The notes below the pieces were generated by a model. The model was not told the DNA's origin. It saw only the letters and a list, made by a program, of their open reading frames with translations, and ran no database searches. From Acanthosepion pharaonis (lineage: Eukaryota > Mollusca > Cephalopoda > Sepiida > Sepiidae): DNA of 64,000 nucleotides. The first letter of the stretch is position 1; the number at the start of each line of letters is the position of its first letter. The stretch spans positions 1-64,000 of the forward strand of contig CAHIKZ030003468.1 in NCBI GenBank assembly GCA_903632075.3, written 5' to 3'. The position numbers were made by a program, and so were the translations under genes. Positions 34,795-44,830 of the stretch are shown piece after piece.

Positions 34795-34920
34795 AATTGA
34801 ATGCTCCTCTGTGGCCAAATCGATTAAATGCATGTCAAGCTAAATGACGGTTCTGTATAGGATACAGGTTTGAATCCTATCGGAAGACGAATATTTTCTA
34901 TGAAAATTTCTTACACATTC
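34795..34920 (+). repeat. tRNA-derived SINE head
   Basis: The A-box-like 'TGGCCAAATCGATTAAATGC' and near-perfect B-box 'GGTTTGAATCC' (about 34868-34878) are spaced as in a class II (Ser/Leu-like) tRNA. The acceptor stem is not convincing. Its 3' part runs into the 140-bp array, whose unit contains 'CACTTTGATCAGAGCC'. Confidence 0.55.
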
Positions 34921-34954
34921 ACTACACTTTGATCAGAGCCCAATGACGAAAGAG

Positions 34955-35560
34955 TGAAGAAATATCGATGGAAACAAAATTGATCATTATATTGCCATTA
35001 ACCAGACTTACACTTTGGAAAGATCTTGATGGCCAAAGAGTGACAAAAAGTGTAACCCAAGGACAATTTGTTTATCAATCTATTACTATTATGGCTTGGT
35101 CAATGGAAACCAAACTTATCCTTCTGTTACTGATTACCATTCTGGCTTGTGTCCACTTCTGTCTTTTTCAATTAGGAGAACAGATACTACACCTTGATCA
35201 GAGCCTGAATAGCAAGAGGTGTAATTGAACGAGAACTGGGTCGATGGAAATCAAATTTATCCTTCTATTACCCATTACAATTCTCACTAGTGCTCCACTT
35301 TGGCTTTTTCAATAAGAAGAACAGATACTACACTTTGATCAGAGCCTCAAGAAGTGTAATTGAAGGAGCACTTGGTCAATGGTAACCAAATTTCTCTTTC
35401 TGTTATCCATTACCATTATGGCTTGTGCTCCACTTTGGCTTTTTCAATTAGGAGAACAGATACTACACCTTGATCAGAGCCCAATGGCCAAATAGTGAGA
35501 AGCGTAATTAAAGGAGCACTTGGTCGACGGAAATCAAATTTATCCTTCTGTTACCCATTA
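34955..35560 (+). repeat. Tandem array, 135-141 bp unit, about 4-5 copies
   Basis: 'CAGATACTAC' recurs at 35181, 35322 and 35457. Each unit carries 'CCTTCTGTTACCCATTACCA', 'CCACTTTGGCTTTTTCAATT' and 'CTTGATCAGAGCC'. The 86-codon frame at 34968-35228 is part of it. It starts next to a tRNA-type SINE head, whose tail shares the 'TTTGATCAGAGCCCAATG' word. Confidence 0.8.
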
Positions 35561-36170
35561 CCATAACGTTCTGGCTTTGTCAGGCATGCTTTTTGACCTC
35601 ACTGTCATTTTCTACGGCTCTTAGTTGCCTTCAAAACAAGCTGAACGTTTTCCAAGATAATCTGTTAGAGCTGATGCAACTTAGCTGCAGTAATATGATT
35701 AAGTTGGCTAATGTACATCCATGTGATAAATGAGAGTTGAACTATTTGCCTTGGCGAGTTGAGAATGCTGCTTATTGAGGACCAAACGCTCACATGTCTA
35801 CAGGAATATAATAAGATTTGAGCAGTTCAGGAATTAATCTCCTTAAAAAGTCTCTTAGAATCCAAGCCAGAGAGAAGAGTTTAAACTGTTATTACCTCCC
35901 CACTGCCCGAAGAGATTTACCGATGGCTGGAGGGGGTGTGTAATTAGGACTATATTTTTTTTTTTTTTTTTTTTTCCTGTTGGGTTGAATACAATGAACT
36001 CAGAGTTGGGGTACCAAGAATGTATAAAAGAAAGAAAATAAATGAGGGACTTGTATAATTTTTTAAAAATTTCTTTTTTCATTTCTCTTTTCCTTCTTAC
36101 AACTTCCTATAGGCTAAAAGGCTTAGCAACGAAGAACAATAGAGCATGTGCCTTGTAAAAAAGAAAGCAC
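35560..36170. other. No gene recognised
   Basis: Mixed-composition sequence without splice-flanked blocks. A T run is at about 35950-35976. Confidence 0.45.
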
Positions 36171-36171
36171 C

Positions 36172-36352
36172 AACAATAATAATACTAAAATGGAGGAAAA
36201 CAAATAATACTAATAATGAAGATTGTATAGAGCCAGAGTGTTGGGATAAAAAGCAACAATAATAAGATGGAATAAAACTAGTAATAATGAAGATTGTATA
36301 GAGCCAGAGTGTTGGGATAAAAAGAACAATAATAAGATGGAATAAAAGTAGC
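36172..36352. repeat. Second block of the 85-bp minisatellite
   Basis: About two units ('GAGCCAGAGTGTTGGGATAA', 'CAACAATAATAAGATGGAAT'), shortened relative to the main array. Confidence 0.85.
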
Positions 36353-36479
36353 CTGATGTGCCTTAACTGATTTGGCCACAGAAATAAATATTCAGGCCGG
36401 TAAATGTTGTTTAATACTGTTTATTATGAAGAGAGCATTTACTTAAATATTTGTATCTATAAAAAAATGTATAAACATA

Positions 36480-36565
36480 ATAATGTCTTAAAATAATTGT
36501 CGGACTTTGTCCATTTCATAATATATATATATATATACATATATATTATGTATATATATATATGT
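36480..36565. repeat. Dispersed repeat with TA tract
   Basis: 'TAATTGTCGGACTTTGTCCA' followed by TA repeats, homologous to about 13088-13155. The pairing of unique-looking sequence with TA repeat is conserved. Confidence 0.6.
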
Positions 36566-36569
36566 ACTA

Positions 36570-37290
36570 ATGTAAAATTTCAGATGCAACTAAAAATATA
36601 TCTGTAAAAGGACTAATGAACTTTATACAGACAAGTAAGGATATTATTATTTTATTTAAATTATGTCATTTACAATATTCCATAATTTACCGAGCTTTTT
36701 CAGTTCTCCTTAGGAATATGTTTGAGTGTTTCTTAAATTTAAAATTTTGAAAAACCAACAACCTTTTTACTTTTGTTTATAAACACTCGTTCCAAAAGTA
36801 AATCCTTCCATTTCCCCCTTGATAAAGTCTATCAGGGGACGAAATGCGGCAGCTAAGATAAGTTTTTCTTTGTTTTCATATGAAAAGTAAGCATGTCTCA
36901 CCTTTACCTTCCCTAGCAAAAATCAGTTACCATAATATTTAATCAAGCACCTATCTCTCAGACAACATCAGAAATATTGAACTATGAAGTAAAATTAACC
37001 AGGGAGAAGACGGCAACAAGTGATGGGGAAATTAGAATAGCAAAGAGGTGTAAATGATTTTTATGTCTTCTCTTACATTACAGCTTTGTGTTTTGTCTCA
37101 GAAATCGATTTTACACCCGAGACCTTAACCTTGTCTGTACTTTTGTGACAGCTTTTTTTTTTTTTTTAACCCAATATATACAACTGTAAGTACAAGAACC
37201 ACTGCTCGCTTTTTGTATAAACTACTCCCACCTAATTTTGGTTTTTACATTTTTTTTTTTTTAATTTTTTGTTTTACTTAGATTCTGAAT
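36570..37290. other. No gene recognised
   Basis: No coding block recognised. 'GAAATGCGGCAGCTAAGA' and similar words suggest an old element end, but no class can be named. Confidence 0.4.
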
Positions 37291-37295
37291 ATTTT

Positions 37296-37790
37296 TTCAT
37301 TCCTTCTCTTCCATTTTTTATTCTTTCTCCTTCATTTTTTAATTCCTTCTCTTCCATTTTTTATTCTTTCTCCTTCATTTTTTAATTCCTTCTCTTCCAT
37401 TTTTTATTCTTTCTCCTTCATTTTTTAATTCCTTCTCTTCCATTTTTTATTCTTTCTCCTTCATTTTTTAATTCCTTCTCTTCCATTTTTTATTATTTCT
37501 CCTGCATTTTTTCATTCCTTCTTTCATTTTTTATTCTTTCTCCTGTATTTTTTCATTTCTTCTCTTTCATTTTGTATTCTTTCACCTTGATTTTTTGATT
37601 CCTTATCTTTCATTTTGTATTCTTTCTACTTCATTTTTTCATTCCTTCTCTTTCATTTATTTTCATTTCTCATCTTTCATTTTTTATTCTCTTTCATTTC
37701 TTAAGTTTTTTCTCTTTCATTTTTACCTTTTCTTTCATATTTTTATTTTCACTTTTTATTCCTTCTTTCACTTTTTATCATTCAAAAAGA
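37296..37790. repeat. Pyrimidine-rich tandem array, 43-bp unit
   Basis: The unit 'TTCCTTCTCTTCCATTTTTT' plus 'ATTCTTTCTCCTTCATTTTT' repeats every 43 bases (37301 to 37344), clean for about five copies and then degenerate. The F/S-rich 69-codon frame is an artefact. One strand is almost pure pyrimidine, which favours triplex or H-DNA structure. Confidence 0.85.
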
Positions 37791-37819
37791 TGCCTTTGAG
37801 ATAGTAAAGAATCAAGACA

Positions 37820-37990
37820 TAACCTAAGAACTACAAAAGACAGGAAATTGTGGAGAGCCATGATCGCCAACACCCTGAAAGGACAAGGCGAATAGAAGAA
37901 GGACCTCCTTTGTGTAAATGGTTGGAAAGATAGCAAAATTTACTAATAGCTACAAATGACAGGAAATTGTGGAGAGCCATGATTGCCAAA
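37820..37990 (+). pseudogene. Non-LTR ORF terminal fragment, two partial copies
   Basis: 'GACAGGAAATTGTGGAGAGC' and 'CATGATCGCCAA' occur twice (about 37841 and 37960). They encode the 'RKLWRAMIA' end of a LINE-type ORF2 seen more fully at 56015-56350. Confidence 0.6.
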
Positions 37991-38104
37991 ATGATGAGAC
38001 CTAGGAGAGGTTAACAAAAAACAGGAATTAAGAAAACAGAAGATAACGATTGACATTGCATTTAAAATTTTGAAAATCAAAGTTGATTGATAAGCAAAAA
38101 GCCG

Positions 38105-38405
38105 GAAAGAGAGAAGAAACGGTTAGCCTAGAACTTATGGTCACATTTGGCAATCTCAACAGTAAAATGATGGGACCTAGCTGCCAATCCAGTACTGCAC
38201 TTCATAAAATCACGGTACCAAAGAGGAAAGCTCATCAGAAAAATTACCATGAAAATATTTATAAAAAAAAGTCACAGGGAAGCTATATTACAACAGTGGG
38301 AAAGTGACTGAAGCCAAGATGCCAGGTCAGGATTGATAACATTGCAGATCCTTCTTTGGATTTTCTATAGAATCTTTAAATTTATAGCCAATGCACCAAA
38401 CCTGA
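38105..38405 (-). pseudogene. Non-LTR retrotransposon RT C-terminal remnant
   Basis: On minus, 'KIQRRICNVINPDLASWLQS' is followed downstream by 'FFYKYFHGNFSDELSSL', the same blocks as 25769-26165. The 74-codon plus frame at 38083-38307 is its antisense shadow. Frame breaks throughout. Confidence 0.65.
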
Positions 38406-38589
38406 TGTGACAACAATATTTAATGCCTGGAGGAATGGCAGACTTATAAGGACTTATATTCCCCTTATGCTAGGGGAAAACATGAGCCCACAATGTGGCT
38501 GAGATATTTTCCGAATATAAGATTTTAGTCACTATAAAACATTTCTGACGTTCTTAGCGAGGATCTATATTTACAATATATGTAAAACG

Positions 38590-38869
38590 ATAAACGTGAC
38601 CCTTACTTTGTGTCCATCAGGATAGCTAAACCAAATCTTTATCTTCATCTAGCTGACAATTTCCTAGCCTGAAACCAAAATTTTATAAACTTTACTTCGG
38701 TGACATTTAACCTATGACTTTTTTCCGGTCACTGAAAAAAGACAAGATATTAAAAAGAATCATGTTGTTTTTACATTTGTAGTATAAGTATTAGCCGTCA
38801 GGGGTAGCCATAAACGTCAACCTCTCAATGATGTCTGCAAGTACTTACAAAAATATTATTTGGGATCCA
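38590..38869 (-). repeat. Repeat module L beside a 5S copy
   Basis: Inverted homologue of 29559-29850 ('AGCTGACAATTTCCTAGCCT', 'CCTATGACTTTTTTCCGGTC', 'GTACTTACAAAAATATTATT'). It directly abuts the 5S-derived segment that follows. Confidence 0.7.
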
Positions 38870-39250
38870 TGGCCACATCACGTTGAAGTGCCAGTTCCTG
38901 TACAATCACACAGTTAAGCAACGTCAAGCCTGGTTAGTACTTAGATTGGTAACTACTTGGGAATACGAGGTGCTGTAACAGTGGATGTGTGGGTGGTGTA
39001 ATGGATAATTACCTGGAAGAATTGTTAATCAGAGAGCTGAGTTTCAATTCCAGTTGGGTTCATTATATTGACTTAGGAAAGGTATGAAATGCCCTCTTAT
39101 CCCCCCAGGTAAGGGTTAATTAGTAAAACTTGTATCTCTAAACCATTATTATCTCAGAAAAAAAATTCTTCCAATCTAAAAATATTTTCTGGCTTTAAAT
39201 AACCTGCAAAGGGTTGATAAGCAGTAGAAAACGACTCACACAATCAAATA
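38870..39250 (+). repeat. Composite SINE: 5S-derived head followed by tRNA-derived module
   Basis: 38870-38977 follows 5S rRNA in sense ('GGCCACATCACGTTG', 'CAGTTAAGCAACGTCAAGCC', 'TACTTAGATTGGTAACTACT', 'TGGGAATACGAGGTGCTG'). A tRNA-type module comes straight after, with A-box 'TGGTGTAATGGATAA' and B-box-like 'GAGTTTCAATTCC'. The SINE body follows ('CTTCCAATCTAAAAATATTT', 'GCAAAGGGTTGATAAGC'). 5S+tRNA chimeric heads are known in some vertebrate SINEs. The same order is seen inverted at 57120-57387. Confidence 0.7.
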
Positions 39251-39284
39251 CTGATTAGCTACACAGGATTAGAGATTTATTTAC

Positions 39285-39405
39285 CTTCTCTGGAATATAA
39301 ATGTGTAGAAATTACCATGGCCGTAAAGTGAGGGATCATTTTATATAATGATTGTAATATATAATTGATCTCCCATTTTATGTACACATTATAATTTCTT
39401 GTTTC
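39285..39405. repeat. Palindromic spacer repeat P
   Basis: 'GTAAAGTGAGGGATCATTTT' to 'AATTGATCTCCCATTTTATG' forms an imperfect hairpin. It lies between two SINE bodies, as in the 47.5-48.9 kb cluster. Confidence 0.55.
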
Positions 39406-39800
39406 TTGTTAGGTATGAATCAGCCTCTTCTCCCCTCCAGCAATGGGTTAATTAGCAAGACTTGTATCACTAAACTACAAAAAGAAATTCTTCCAATCTA
39501 AAAATATTTTCTAGTTTTGAATAATCTGCAAAGGGTTGATAAGCCATAATAAATGAATGTCATTTGGTTTTAGGCCTGTGTTTATTGCCACAAAAAATAA
39601 TAAAAGGGGACATGAAGGTACTTTATGGCATCAACTCAGATATATGAGTCTGGAGTGAACTTGAAAACTGATAGATGTTCAAATTAATGGAAGGTCATTG
39701 AGTGTGCGTGGGTGGTGTAATCACTAGCAGCTAGGAATGTGAAATCAGAGAATTGAGTTCAAATTCCAGTTGGGTTTGTCGTATTCACTAACTTAGCCCA
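39405..39800 (+). repeat. Two tRNA-SINE fragments
   Basis: 39405-39550 is a SINE body without head ('GCAATGGGTTAATTAGCAAG', 'CTTCCAATCTAAAAATATTT'). 39697-39790 is a head without body, with A-box 'GGTGGTGTAATCACTAGCAG' and B-box-like 'GAGTTCAAATTCC'. Confidence 0.65.
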
Positions 39801-41290
39801 GAAATTCAAGTCATAAGATGCTCAGGTGATAATGACAACAGAGATGAGGTTATTAGTCTGAATGTAAACAATGCTGATTCCTTAGCCTAGAAATTCAAGT
39901 CATAAGATGTTCAGGTGATAATAACAACAAAGATGAAGATATTAGTCTGAATGTAAACAATGCCTTGAAATTCAAGTCATATGATGTTCAGCTGATAATA
40001 ACAACAAAGATGAGGATATTAGTCTGAATGTAAACAATGCTCATTCCTTAGCCTAGAAATTGAAGTCAGAAGATGATCAGGCGGTAATAACAACAAAGAT
40101 GAAGATATTAGTCAAATTGTACATAATGTAACACTGCATCAAATTCAGAGAGAATTGCACTTTGCAATTCTCCAGCTAAAAGGTTTGCTAAATATGAAAT
40201 TAATTCCAAGGCTTTTAATTCGTCAAGTTTACCCAAAACAGGAATGACTCTCAGCAGATTTTTCTCTTGCCGCCTTCGGCTTTACAGCTGGGTTGACCTT
40301 CTTAATGCAGTCAATGTTCTCCTGCTTCAACACTCAACTTAGTTGACCTCTATCGAAGTTCAGATCTGGTTGAGTTGCCAGATACTGTAGCCGACCAATC
40401 AAATGCCTGTCTTTTGGAACCTTATCTTGTGACATCTTGTCTCGGACATTTTCATTAGTTCCTAATAGAAGAGGCACTAGATTTTTAATCTTCCTCAACT
40501 GTTATAGCCTCAGCTTTCTTTAAATTAAACCCGGTAGACTTAAGTCTAGTTAATTCTTCTAATTTAATTTTGAAATCAACAAAGAGGAGAACATTAGTCC
40601 GAATGTAAATAAGGCGATCAGATAATAACAATAACAAAGGTGAGGATATTAGTCTGAATTTAAATAACACTCATTCCTTTGCCTACTGACTTGAATTTCT
40701 AGGCTATCATGTGATAATAACAATAAAGATGAGGATATTAGTCTGAATGTAAACAATGCTCATTCCTTAGCCTAGAAATTCCAGTCATATTGTGTTCAGG
40801 TGATAATGACAACAAAGATGAGGATATTAGTCTGAATGTAAATAATGTTTATTTCTTAGTCTAGAAATTCAAGTCATAAGATGTTCACATGATAATAACA
40901 ACAAAGATGAGGATATTAGTCTGAATGTAAATAATGTTTATTCCTTAGTCTAGAAATTCAAGTCATAAGATGTTCAGATGATAATGACAACAAAGATGAG
41001 GATATTAGTCTGAATGTAAATAATGTTTATTTCTTAGTCTAGAAATTCAAGTCATAAGATGTTCACATGATAATAACAACAAAGATGAGGATATTAGTCT
41101 GAATGTAAATAATGTTTATTCCTTAGTCTAGAAATTCAAGTCATAAGATGTTCAGATGATAATGACAACAAAGATGAGGATATTAGTCTGAATGTAAATA
41201 ATGTTTATTTCTTAGTCTTGAAATTCAAGTCAGAAGATGTTCAGATGATAATCACGCCAAAGATGAGGATATTAGTCTAATGTAAACACT
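39790..41290 (+). repeat. Tandem array, 89-bp unit, interrupted by copia remnant
   Basis: The unit contains 'AACAAAGATGAGGATATTAG', 'TCTGAATGTAAATAATG', 'AGTCTAGAAATTCAAGTCAT' and 'AAGATGTTCAGATGATAATG'. The period is 89 bases (40811 to 40900). About four units lie at 39790-40120 and eight at 40580-41290, with 40118-40600 in between. The 'ACAAAGATGAGGA...TAGTCTGAATGTAAA' part resembles the end of element C ('GACAAAGATGAGGACAATAG', 'TCCGAATAATGTAAATAATG'). Confidence 0.85.
40118..40600 (-). pseudogene. Ty1/copia pol remnant: end of RT and start of RNase H
   Basis: Minus frames show 'RHLIGRLQYLATQPDLNFDR', matching the copia RT-end pattern (GRLxYLAT..PDxxFD). Further on, 'PVLGKLDELK' and 'ANLLAGELQSAIL' resemble the start of the copia RNase H region. 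'FKIKLEELTRLKS' lies upstream at about 40550. Several stops and shifts. It is an LTR-retrotransposon relic sitting inside the 89-bp array. Confidence 0.55.
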
Positions 41291-41589
41291 TGCTTGCTCC
41301 TTAACCTAGAAATTTAAACAAAGAGTCTATTTATCAAGTTCGCAATCTTCTGTCAAATGAAACTTTACTTTAACAAATTTTAATGTTTCCCAAAAATAGA
41401 AATTAGCCTTAGAGATTTTTTTTTTTTCTCTCGTAACCTTCTTCTGAAAAACTTTATTTTCCGTGTTGACACGCGACTAATTCGATTTCGATCATAGTTC
41501 AAATCATGACTGTAGGATGAGAAAGGCTGGAGTGCGCAAGGGTCAAAACACAATACGAATCATGCAGATGCGGATGTCCTGATGTTCGA

Positions 41590-41720
41590 AAGTGCATTTT
41601 GTTCAAAATAAAGCCTGTTTCATTGTAATCATTTCCTCGCAAGACTTAAAATTGGTTAATTCTTCTGATTTAATTTTGAAAACTACGAAACTGATCCCCA
41701 ACAGTGATATGAAAAACGAA
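41590..41720 (-). pseudogene. Ty1/copia pol fragment
   Basis: 'FKIKSEELTNFKSCEEMIT' on minus parallels 'FKIKLEELTRLKS' at about 40550, so this is either a second copia copy or a duplicated part of one. Confidence 0.45.
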
Positions 41721-41814
41721 AAAAAAAAAAAAGAAAACATGTTGTCATCACCATGGGTCGTGATGCAATTTATGGTTAAAATAACATGTGGAAATGGGCT
41801 GGTTGTAACATGAA

Positions 41815-42030
41815 TTTAGGCTGGCTAAAACATCAAAACAAACCAGTTATAACACGTGAAAATGGCTTGTTCACAACATGGGCAAATGGCTTGGTTTATA
41901 ACACATGAATATGGACCGGTTTAAATGTGAAAAAAGGAATGGTTATAGCACATATGAATGGCTTGGTTACAACATGTTGAAACCAACTGGTTATAAAATG
42001 AGAAAACAACTTCATTATAACATGTGAATG
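41815..42030. repeat. Degenerate short tandem repeat (TGGTTATAACATGTGAA)
   Basis: Words such as 'GGCTTGGTTACAACATG' and 'TGGTTATAACACGTGAAAAT' recur about every 25-30 bases (eight or so degenerate copies). No coding function. Confidence 0.55.
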
Positions 42031-42405
42031 TGTTCTGGTTATATATTGAATCATGTGCTCTTGATTTTATCAGCTCCTTTCTGACCATTAAACAACACAC
42101 ACGACTGGCATCTGATAATCCCAATGCAATGTTTGACAGCTTCCAAAAGTAACCGGCTTCTGAAGGGGGACACATGACGACTTGTCTATCAAATTCAAAG
42201 GAAAGCAGTTTTAATATCCATTGATTTACAAACCCATACAAATCTGAAGACCTTATTCCAATAGCAACCATAAAAACCTTTCTCGGAAAAGCTTGAGGGA
42301 ATTATTTCTAATGTTACCTGCTTCGATATCTTGAAACCCTTTTGCCAGTTGTGCTTACTTAATTCTTTGTTTGTACGAATTTGTTTCGACTGTATTGTTG
42401 TCACT
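42030..42405 (-). pseudogene. Ty1/copia reverse transcriptase remnant
   Basis: Minus strand: 'CKSMDIKTAFL' (copia block IDVKTAFLxG), then 'VVMCPPSEAGYFWKL' and 'IALGLSDASRVCCLMVRKEL', which match the copia blocks PPxEA..WKL and YGLSDASRxW. The expected YGL and W residues are altered, and there are frame breaks. It lies upstream, in minus orientation, of the pieces at 41.6 and 40.1-40.6 kb, consistent with one broken element. Confidence 0.7.
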
Positions 42406-42536
42406 GATTCTCATTTTGTGGAGAATGACATACCTTTCAAGAAGAGGACTTGGATTTCTCCAAATACATAAATATGGACGCCGAGAATTGTCGAAAGAAG
42501 GAGTTAACAAGTAGAGAGTTAGACATCGAGCTTATC

Positions 42537-42727
42537 TGGTTATGACCTATTTCATAACCAGATAATATGTGTCCATGGCATGTGGAACTAGAACTGTCTA
42601 CCCCGGTGAGCAAAATAAAGGGTTCAGTTTGACATTCCAACCACCTGAAGAAGGTCGGAGTGTACAACGGCCGAAATATGTTGTAATAAATATGACGACA
42701 AAGATGAAGACAATAGTCCGAATAATG
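42537..42727 (+). repeat. Element C, right-half copy
   Basis: 'CACCTGAAGAAGGTCGGAGT', 'GTACAACGGCCGAAATATG', 'TTGTAATAAATATGACGACA' and 'AATAGTCCGAATAATG' occur in order. Confidence 0.7.
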
Positions 42728-42841
42728 TTAGTCTAAAAGGTTCAGCCATATTTTTTTTTCTCATGTGTGTTTGTGGAGTGAATCTGTGCCAAAATTAGCT
42801 TTAAGGTTCAAGCATGTTTGTTTTTAAATATGTCTATATCT

Positions 42842-43232
42842 CTGAGATGAGGTATTACTGTAATTATTTACATTATTTACATTGTTCTGACTGTGATAAA
42901 AAATGGTTACTGAGCCATTAAGTTTATAAGTCCCCAACAATTCATACACTGATGTCTTCAAGGACGCATTGCCCAGTGGTTAAAGAGTTGAGAGTTCAAT
43001 CAAAACTGCAGTGGTAAATAAAAACATGGAGAATTGAATTAAAGGGAGATAACTGAGACATCCGAAAGAGAATTGGATTGTGGAACTAAAACAATCCACC
43101 CTGGTAGACAAATAAAGGGTTCAGTTTGAAATTTCAACCACCTGAAGAAGCCCAGCATGTACAATGGCTAAAATATAATGAATATGGCAATAAAGATGAG
43201 GACAGTTGTCTGAACAATGTAAATAATGTTCT
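42842..43232 (+). mobile_element. Element C, near-complete copy with inverted ends and tRNA-like core
   Basis: The left end 'CTGAGATGAGGTATTACTGT' plus 'AATTATTTACATTATTTACA' mirrors the right-end type of this family; the right end here is 'GATGAGGACAGTTGTCTGAA' plus 'CAATGTAAATAATG'. The core has a tRNA-like 'GCCCAGTGGTTAAAGAG' with a poor B-box. About 390 bases, with no protein. The class is unclear: inverted ends suggest a DNA transposon-type or foldback element, the core suggests a SINE. Confidence 0.55.
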
Positions 43233-43234
43233 GC

Positions 43235-43290
43235 CAACTATTTACGCAAGCTAGTTAAGCTTGCATAAATAATTGGCAGAACATGGAGTG
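43235..43290. repeat. Short perfect-looking inverted repeat
   Basis: 'GTTCTGCCAACTATTTACGC' and, after 'AAGCTAGTTAAGCTTG', 'CATAAATAATTGGCAGAAC' form a hairpin of about 20-base arms at the right edge of element C. Confidence 0.65.
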
Positions 43291-43339
43291 ATAATAACAA
43301 AGATGAGGATATTAGACTGAGCATAAAGACACAAACATT

Positions 43340-43425
43340 GCTTAGAGCTAAAAAGGGATAAGAAGTTGTGGAGAGCTATGATTGCCCATATGCTAAAGGA
43401 GCACAACAGATAAAAGATGAAAACC
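43340..43425 (+). pseudogene. Non-LTR ORF terminal fragment
   Basis: 'GATAAGAAGTTGTGGAGAGC' then 'TATGATTGCCCATATGCT' encodes the 'KKLWRAMIAHM' end of a LINE-type ORF. The same 35 bases reappear inside the 63-bp array at about 44092-44127. Confidence 0.6.
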
Positions 43426-43477
43426 TACCAAAATGTAATGGATATTCGTTAGGCATGTTGCATACAAACTCAGTCTG

Positions 43478-44830
43478 GCATGTGTCTGTGAAGTGGATTT
43501 GTGTCAAATTCAGTTTTAAGGTTCAGCCATGTTTCTTTTTTGTGTGTGTCTGTGGAGTGGATTTGTGTCAAATTCAGTTTTAAGGTTCAGCCATTTTTTT
43601 TTTTGTGTGTCTGTGGAGTGGATTTGTGTCAAATTCAGTTTTTAAGGTTCAGCCATGTTTCTTTTTGTGTGTATCTGTGGAGTGGATTTGTATCAAATTC
43701 AGTTTTAAGGTTCAGCCATGTTTCTTTTTGTGTGTGTCTGGGGAGTGGATTTGTGTCAAATTCAGTTTTAAGGTTCAGCCATGTTTCTTTTTGTGTGTGT
43801 CTGTGGAGTGGATTTGTGTCAAATTCAGTTTTAAGGTTCAGCCATGTTTCTTTTTGTGTGTGTCTGTGGAGTGGATTTGTATCAAATTCAGTTTTAAGGT
43901 TCAGCCATGTTTCTTTTTGTGTGTATCTGGAGTGGATTTGTGTCAAATTCAGTTTTAAGGTTCAGCTGTGTTTCTTTGTGTATGTGCCTGTGGAATAGAT
44001 TTCTGTTAAATTCTAATCTAAAAGGTTCAGCCATGTTTCTTTTTTGTGTGTGTTTGTGGAGTGGATTTGTGTCAAATTCAGTTTTAAAGGATAAGAAGTT
44101 GTGGAGAGCTATGATTGCCCATATGCTGTGTTTCTTTGTGTATGTGCCTGTGGAATAGATTTCTGTTAAATTCTAGTCTAAAAGGTTCAGCCATGTTTCT
44201 TTTTGTGTGTGTCTGTGGTGTGGATTTGTGTCAAATTCAGAAGAACAAGGTTGTTTGTGGTCTGTGAGATTTGTTCCAAATTCAGGTTCAGCCATGTTTC
44301 TTTTTTTGTGTATCTGGAGTGGATTTGTGTCAAATTCAGTTTTAAGGTTCAGCTGTGTTTTTTTGTGTATGTGCCTGTGAATCATTTTTTCTGTTAAATT
44401 CTTTGTGTACTAGTTTTCTAAAAGGTGTTTCATGTGCCATGTTAAATTTAGTCTAAAAGGTTTTGTTTCTTTTTTTGTGTCTGTGGTGTGGATTTGTGTC
44501 AAATTCAGTTTTAAGGTTCAGTCGTGTTTCTTTTTGCATGTACATCTTGGGTGGATTTATATCAAATTCAGTTTTAAGGTTCAGCGATGTTTCTTTTTGC
44601 ATGCATCCTTTGGGAGGATTTGTATCAAATTCAGTTTTAAGGTTCAGCCATGTTTCTTTTTGCATTTGTCTATAGAGCAGATTTAAGCAAAATTTAATTT
44701 TTTAAGGTTCAGCTATGCTTCTTTATGTGGGTGTCTGGGGAGGCGATTTGTGCAAAATTTAGTTTTCAGGTTCAAATGTGTTTCTTTTCATGTGTGTGTC
44801 TGTAGAGTGAATCAAATTTAGTTTTCTGGA
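43478..44830. repeat. Tandem array, 63-bp unit, about 20 copies
   Basis: Unit: 'GTCTGTGGAGTGGATTTGTG', 'TCAAATTCAGTTTTAAGGTT', 'CAGCCATGTTTCTTTTTGTG'. The period of 63 is a multiple of three, so long open frames run on both strands (up to 165 codons on plus, 103 on minus). They change frame with indels and have no start context. A non-LTR fragment is embedded at 44092-44127. Units degrade toward 44830. Confidence 0.9.

Noticed and set aside
43501..43998. 165-codon frame as a cysteine/tryptophan-rich repeat protein
   Set aside because: It follows a 63-bp minisatellite that shifts frame at each indel and is also open on the minus strand.
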